From the NCBI GenBank assembly GCA_016280955.1, contig JAEEHV010000080.1, positions 1 through 64,000 on the forward strand: a stretch of DNA of 64,000 nucleotides, in the 5' to 3' direction. This stretch comes from Candidatus Gastranaerophilales bacterium (GTDB lineage: Bacteria; Cyanobacteriota; Vampirovibrionia; Gastranaerophilales; Gastranaerophilaceae). Position 1 is the first letter of the stretch; each line of letters opens with the position of its first letter. The translations under genes and the position numbers were made by a program. The notes beneath the pieces were generated by a model, which saw only the letters and a list, made by a program, of their open reading frames with translations, did not search any database and was not told where the DNA came from. Shown piece after piece: positions 60,453-64,000 of this stretch.

Positions 60453-61399
60453 TGGTTAAAAAAATAGCATTTTTATTCCCGGGACAAGGCTCACAGTCAG
60501 TCGGAATGGGAAAAGATATATATGAAAATTATGAAGCTGCTAAAGAAATATATGATATAGCAGACAGTACGCTTGGCAGAAGTATATCAAATATATGTTT
60601 TGAAGGTCCAGAGGAAGATTTAAAACAAACAGTAAATACTCAGCCTTGCATAGTAACAACCTCAATTGCTCTCATGGAAGCATTGCGTACGGAATTAAAT
60701 ATTGTTCCTGACTATACCGCAGGGCACAGCTTGGGCGAATATTGTGCAATGTTTGCATCAGGTGTAATGAGTCTTGAAACTACTCTCAGACTTATTCAAA
60801 AAAGGGCAGAGCTCATGGGAGAGGTTAAAGGCGGAAGCATGGCTGCAATTCTTAATGCAGCAGATGAAGTTTTAAAAGCAGGGCTTGCCGAGGGTTCAAA
60901 AATCGGATATGTTGATGTAGCAAACTACAATTCTCCTGCTCAGGTTGTTATAACAGGTGATGAAAATGCCGTAAAAGCGGCAGGTGATTATGTTCTTGCA
61001 AACGGCGCAAGACGGGTAGTTCCGTTGGCTGTTTCAGGGGCATTTCATTCTAAATTTATGCAGGAGGCAGGAGCTGTTTTTGCGGAATTTATTGAAGATG
61101 CTGATTTGAACGATTCCTCAATTCCTGTAATAACAAATGTTGATGCAGAGCTTACAACACATGCGGAAGACTTTAGAGCAAAAATGCCTAAGCAGATTTA
61201 TTCTTCCGTTCATTGGACTCAGACTATTCAAAAAATGTCGGAAGAAGGTGTGGATACATTTATTGAAATCGGTCCGGGCAAGGTGCTTGCAGGACTTAAT
61301 AAAAAAATTATTCCTGATGCTAATGTTTATAATATTTTTGATAAAGCATCACTTGACAGTACCGTTGCCGCGCTCAAAGAACAGATGGTAAATGTATAA
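60452..61399 (+). CDS. fabD: Malonyl-CoA:ACP transacylase
   Basis: Loads malonyl onto acyl carrier protein. 315 aa with FLFPGQGSQSVGMG, the catalytic serine S93 in AGHSLGEY, and the histidine in SGAFHSKFM. Length is normal. AAGGAGAG before the ATG lies in the upstream gene. The rest of the fab cluster (fabG, acpP, fabF) does not follow: rpsT does. Confidence 0.96.
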   Translation: MVKKIAFLFPGQGSQSVGMGKDIYENYEAAKEIYDIADSTLGRSISNICFEGPEEDLKQTVNTQPCIVTTSIALMEALRTELNIVPDYTAGHSLGEYCAMFASGVMSLETTLRLIQKRAELMGEVKGGSMAAILNAADEVLKAGLAEGSKIGYVDVANYNSPAQVVITGDENAVKAAGDYVLANGARRVVPLAVSGAFHSKFMQEAGAVFAEFIEDADLNDSSIPVITNVDAELTTHAEDFRAKMPKQIYSSVHWTQTIQKMSEEGVDTFIEIGPGKVLAGLNKKIIPDANVYNIFDKASLDSTVAALKEQMVNV

Positions 61400-61524
61400 A
61401 TTTATACTTTACAATAAAAATTCTTGTGTAATAATAAAGATACTCACTATCCTCAAGTGAAAAGGCTTAATTTAAAGAGTCATTAACTTTAAATAACAGC
61501 CAAGTACGAAAGGAAGAAATACAA
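61400..61524 (+). promoter_or_regulatory. rpsT leader region
   Basis: 125 bp before rpsT. A small inverted repeat tttaaag (61471-61477) with ctttaaa (61487-61493) and the AAAGGAAG ribosome-binding site are visible. Autoregulation by S20 is known in Enterobacteria, but no matching structure can be asserted here. Confidence 0.35.
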
Positions 61525-61791
61525 ATGGCAAATATTAAGTCAGCAAAGAAAAGAATTCTTACAGCAGAAGCAAACAGACAAAGAAACGTAGCAGTTAAAT
61601 CCGAAATCAAAACTGCAATGAAAAAAGCATTATTATTAGCAGAAGGTAAAGACAGTGATGCTTTAAATGCTTCAATTTCTGAAGTTTACAAACTTTGTGA
61701 CAAAGCTGTTTCAAAAGGTATTTTGCACAAAAATACAGCTGCAAGAAAGAAATCAAGACTTGTTCTTGCTATCAAGAAATTAGCTAAGTAA
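61525..61791 (+). CDS. rpsT: 30S ribosomal protein S20
   Basis: Primary 16S rRNA-binding protein, 88 aa, a three-helix bundle. The start MANIKSAKKRILTAEANRQR and the end NTAARKKSRLVLAIKKLAK are the family signatures. AAAGGAAG precedes the ATG. A strong terminator follows, so it is a separate unit. Confidence 0.97.
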   Translation: MANIKSAKKRILTAEANRQRNVAVKSEIKTAMKKALLLAEGKDSDALNASISEVYKLCDKAVSKGILHKNTAARKKSRLVLAIKKLAK

Positions 61792-61807
61792 TTTAGTTAA
61801 CAAAATT

Positions 61808-61844
61808 AAAAAAGCGGCGGATTGATTCAATCCGCCGCTTTTTT
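61808..61844. terminator. Strong bidirectional terminator after rpsT
   Basis: Stem aaaaaagcggcggatt (61808-61823) with aatccgccgctttttt (61829-61844), a 5-nt loop; U-runs on both strands. Convergent with the 61855 gene. Confidence 0.95.
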
Positions 61845-61854
61845 AATGCTGATT

Positions 61855-63834
61855 TTAAACTGATTTATTTTCTTTGGCAGATTTTACAAGTTGTTCTTTT
61901 TGTTCTCTGATTGCGGAGTTTCTTGTGTGATCTCCGAGAATTTGATATCCGCTTGCTGTTAAAGTTTCGGAGCAGCCCTGAAGGGTTGTGAATGTATTTT
62001 GAATAACAGGATTTGAATGTGTAAATGCTCTCAAAACTCCGCCCGTTGTACCTATAAACCAGTCGCCTGTCGGAATGCTGTAGGTTATGCCTTTTGCTTT
62101 GCCTTTGTATGCGTCATATTCCATCATGTTTTTGTCTGTTGCTACGAAAGTGTTATCTTTTGCATCAATTATATTTTTCTTTTCAAGTTCATCACCGTTC
62201 TTACCTAACAGCCATCTGGTAAGTGCCATCGAAGTCCAGCTTGAGCCGGAAGATGTTGATGCAAGTGTAACACCCAGTAATGTCATTAATCCGCCTACTG
62301 CAAGACCAATTACCGGCTTACCTCCGATTATGGGAATTTTGTTCATTTTTTGTATGGTTTTTTCTGTGAATAATTTTTCAGACATTTTTCTGTTTGGTGT
62401 AATCCCCATTTTGCTCAGAGTTTTATCTGCTCTCAAATAATCAACTACACCCTGAAATGTCGGAATAAATGCGGCACTGCTTAATATACCTCCTGTAATT
62501 CCTGCAGCGGCAAAGCCTAAACCTGTTGCAAAACCAAAGTTATTTTGGTCTTGGAAAAAGTCTTTGCCGGCTCCTAAACAATCATCCATACTTAATGACA
62601 TTGTTCCCAAGATTAATGCAGTTAATGCTGCTCCTCTTGTATTTTTGAATTTCGTAATCGGGTTAACCCATTTTTTTAATCCCTGAGATTGTATTGCCTT
62701 TTGTTGAACAATAAATTCACCGCCTTCAAAGCCGATGTTTTTCATATATCGTTCAATGAGCTTGGTTCCGGCGAGCTCACCGTCTTTTGTGTATATTGTG
62801 CCGTTTTTATTAAGCTTATTGAATTTTTTTACACATTTGTCTAGAATTGCCTGACCTTCTTGCGGGTTTTTACGTATAAACTCGGCAAACTTTTCTGATT
62901 GCTTAATCCCCTCTTTCATTGCCTTGCCTTCAAAATAACCTTTGCCTAAACCAATGCCAAGTGCCAGCATGAGCGGCCATGCAATCCATTGTGAAGATTG
63001 TCCGGCATCCGAAAGCTCCTCTGACTGCATTTCTTTTTGAGCAAATGTAGCAGAATGTTTTTTTATTTCAGGCCGGATTTTTTCCAAAAATTTTGCTAAC
63101 TCAGGAGACTTTTCATTTAATTCTTCTAAGTCTTCTTGTGAAAGATTTAATAAATTATAAGTTTTTCCGTCATATTCGGCTTCAACTTTGTAATACCTGT
63201 CTAAGAAGTTTTTAACCTGCATAATTTCTTCTTTTTGTTCATCGGATATATGCATTTGTTCAACTCTTTTTTCAACATCCTTTTTGTCTTTGGAAAGAAG
63301 TGTAAACATATCTTTAATTCTGGCTTTAAATATATTTACTCTTACATCGTGAAACAGATACAGTTCTTTTACCTTTTCGGTTTGTTCTTCGTTTAATCCT
63401 TTTTCCTTGCAGTATTCTTCAATCGGTTTGTAGCTGTCATTTTTTCTGTGTATAAAATTGAAAAAGTCTGTTTTAATATCATTCCAGTATTGCTCTGACT
63501 GGATTCCGCCAATGCTTCCTTTCAGCAAATTTCCGGAATAAATATCACGATATTCTTTGTCATTGTAATTTGAGATTTTGATTTTAAATCCCGTAGGAAT
63601 TTGAATACCTTCAGCTTCAGCACGTCCTTCAATATATTCTTTTAAAAATAAATTATCTTCTGTATTTGTAACATAATCCTTTTGCTTTGGATTTTTGTCT
63701 TTTTCATTATTTGCAATAATTTCTGATAATTTTTCTTTGATTGAGGCAGTATTTGCAGAGTCTATTTTTTGCCACATTTCATCGATTTTTGCCTGTGTTG
63801 CTGAATCTCTTCCGCTTACGTTCAGATTCCCCAT
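61855..63834 (-). CDS. Large hypothetical membrane protein
   Basis: 659 aa, no known family. Start MGNLNVSGRDSATQAK at 63834, with GGGAGA upstream; a TTG five codons earlier is possible. The first 270 residues are charged and helical. Then hydrophobic, Gly/Ala-rich segments at about 280-300 (WPLMLALGIGLGKGYF), 410-425, 435-465 (FATGLGFAAAGITGGILSSA) and 505-525 (VIGLAVGGLMTLLGVTLAS). Its layout of helical cytoplasmic part plus Gly-rich membrane part recalls the genes at 15354 and 11061. A role in membrane organisation is possible but only a guess. Confidence 0.75.
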   Translation of the reverse strand: MGNLNVSGRDSATQAKIDEMWQKIDSANTASIKEKLSEIIANNEKDKNPKQKDYVTNTEDNLFLKEYIEGRAEAEGIQIPTGFKIKISNYNDKEYRDIYSGNLLKGSIGGIQSEQYWNDIKTDFFNFIHRKNDSYKPIEEYCKEKGLNEEQTEKVKELYLFHDVRVNIFKARIKDMFTLLSKDKKDVEKRVEQMHISDEQKEEIMQVKNFLDRYYKVEAEYDGKTYNLLNLSQEDLEELNEKSPELAKFLEKIRPEIKKHSATFAQKEMQSEELSDAGQSSQWIAWPLMLALGIGLGKGYFEGKAMKEGIKQSEKFAEFIRKNPQEGQAILDKCVKKFNKLNKNGTIYTKDGELAGTKLIERYMKNIGFEGGEFIVQQKAIQSQGLKKWVNPITKFKNTRGAALTALILGTMSLSMDDCLGAGKDFFQDQNNFGFATGLGFAAAGITGGILSSAAFIPTFQGVVDYLRADKTLSKMGITPNRKMSEKLFTEKTIQKMNKIPIIGGKPVIGLAVGGLMTLLGVTLASTSSGSSWTSMALTRWLLGKNGDELEKKNIIDAKDNTFVATDKNMMEYDAYKGKAKGITYSIPTGDWFIGTTGGVLRAFTHSNPVIQNTFTTLQGCSETLTASGYQILGDHTRNSAIREQKEQLVKSAKENKSV

Positions 63835-64000
63835 ATTTATTTCTCCCAAAAGTTTAAACTTATCCCGTGTTCTTACTTATATATAAAAAGTGTTTTTTAT
63901 TGCAGAAATTGTCTGTATATTAAGTTTTGTAAAATATTAAGGGTAATGATGTTAGTGTTATTATTTTATGTGGAACATGCAATGACGGGTAATATGGATA

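Noticed and set aside
1-64000. tRNA genes and CRISPR arrays
   Set aside because: No cloverleaf with the GTTCRANNC arm and no regularly spaced 25-37-bp direct repeats could be recognised by eye; a tRNAscan or CRISPR finder run would be decisive.

Overview
The window looks like a chromosome segment from an AT-rich, Gram-negative-type, anaerobic, probably motile bacterium, most likely a gut Vampirovibrionia/Melainabacteria (Gastranaerophilales-like) relative of the cyanobacteria. The evidence is a strictly anaerobic class III ribonucleotide reductase, a ferredoxin-nitroreductase fusion, an RseP site-2 protease, a large AsmA-like envelope protein, an orphan type IV/II pseudopilin, a sigma-28-type sigma factor, a divergent flagellin and a Maf-type flagellin glycosyltransferase. 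The taxonomic call is inference from gene content and style; no 16S or marker search could be run.

Layout. 1-2833: the tail of the S10/spc ribosomal protein operon (rplP-rpmC-rpsQ-rplN-rplX-rplE-rpsN). It ends in a terminator after rpsN instead of running into rpsH, and three of its spacers are unusually long and repeat-bearing. 3050-7894: an unknown protein, nrdD, a DUF4013-like membrane protein and dtd. 7894-11047: a Maf glycosyltransferase divergent from a flagellin-like gene. 11061-16748: an ABC1-type kinase with a membrane-embedded N-terminal region, trkA, and an unknown membrane protein. 16831-23968: coaD, then a chemosensory cluster (hybrid CheA, a membrane chemoreceptor, a response-regulator diguanylate cyclase, a double-CheW protein). 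23985-33442: amidohydrolase, mnmA, TPR lytic transglycosylase, HD-GYP pair, gatB, acyl-CoA ligase. 33658-40870: envelope genes (AsmA-like, polyisoprenyl-type glycosyltransferase, ChbG/HpnK deacetylase, pseudopilin, UbiA prenyltransferase). 40973-43253: proA and tyrA. 43261-46833 (minus strand): rseP, ferredoxin-nitroreductase, and two adjacent degenerate purine-enzyme relatives (PurN-like with a Cys-rich tail, PurD-like). 47019-48233: small genes and panD. 48329-50572: a complete IS1595-type mobile element with two passenger genes. 50619-57894: a tagged small protein, a FliA-type sigma factor, a sugar phosphomutase, TPR protein, queD, uppP and a sensor kinase. 58037-61791: fabH and fabD separated by three unknown genes, then rpsT. 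61855-63834: a large unknown membrane protein.

The strongest unusual observations are: (1) an intact 2.24-kb transposon with perfect 26-bp inverted repeats and an 8-bp target duplication, carrying two unknown genes; (2) six proteins of unrelated length that share a short polar N-terminus ending in an F-[KRG]-G-like motif, one of them a transposon passenger; (3) a translationally coupled pair of apparently inactive PurN- and PurD-like proteins next to a ferredoxin-nitroreductase; (4) a flagellin-like protein facing its probable glycosyltransferase; (5) several genes whose -10 element lies 6-8 nt before the start codon with no Shine-Dalgarno, suggesting frequent leaderless transcripts. No tRNA, rRNA or CRISPR array was recognised.
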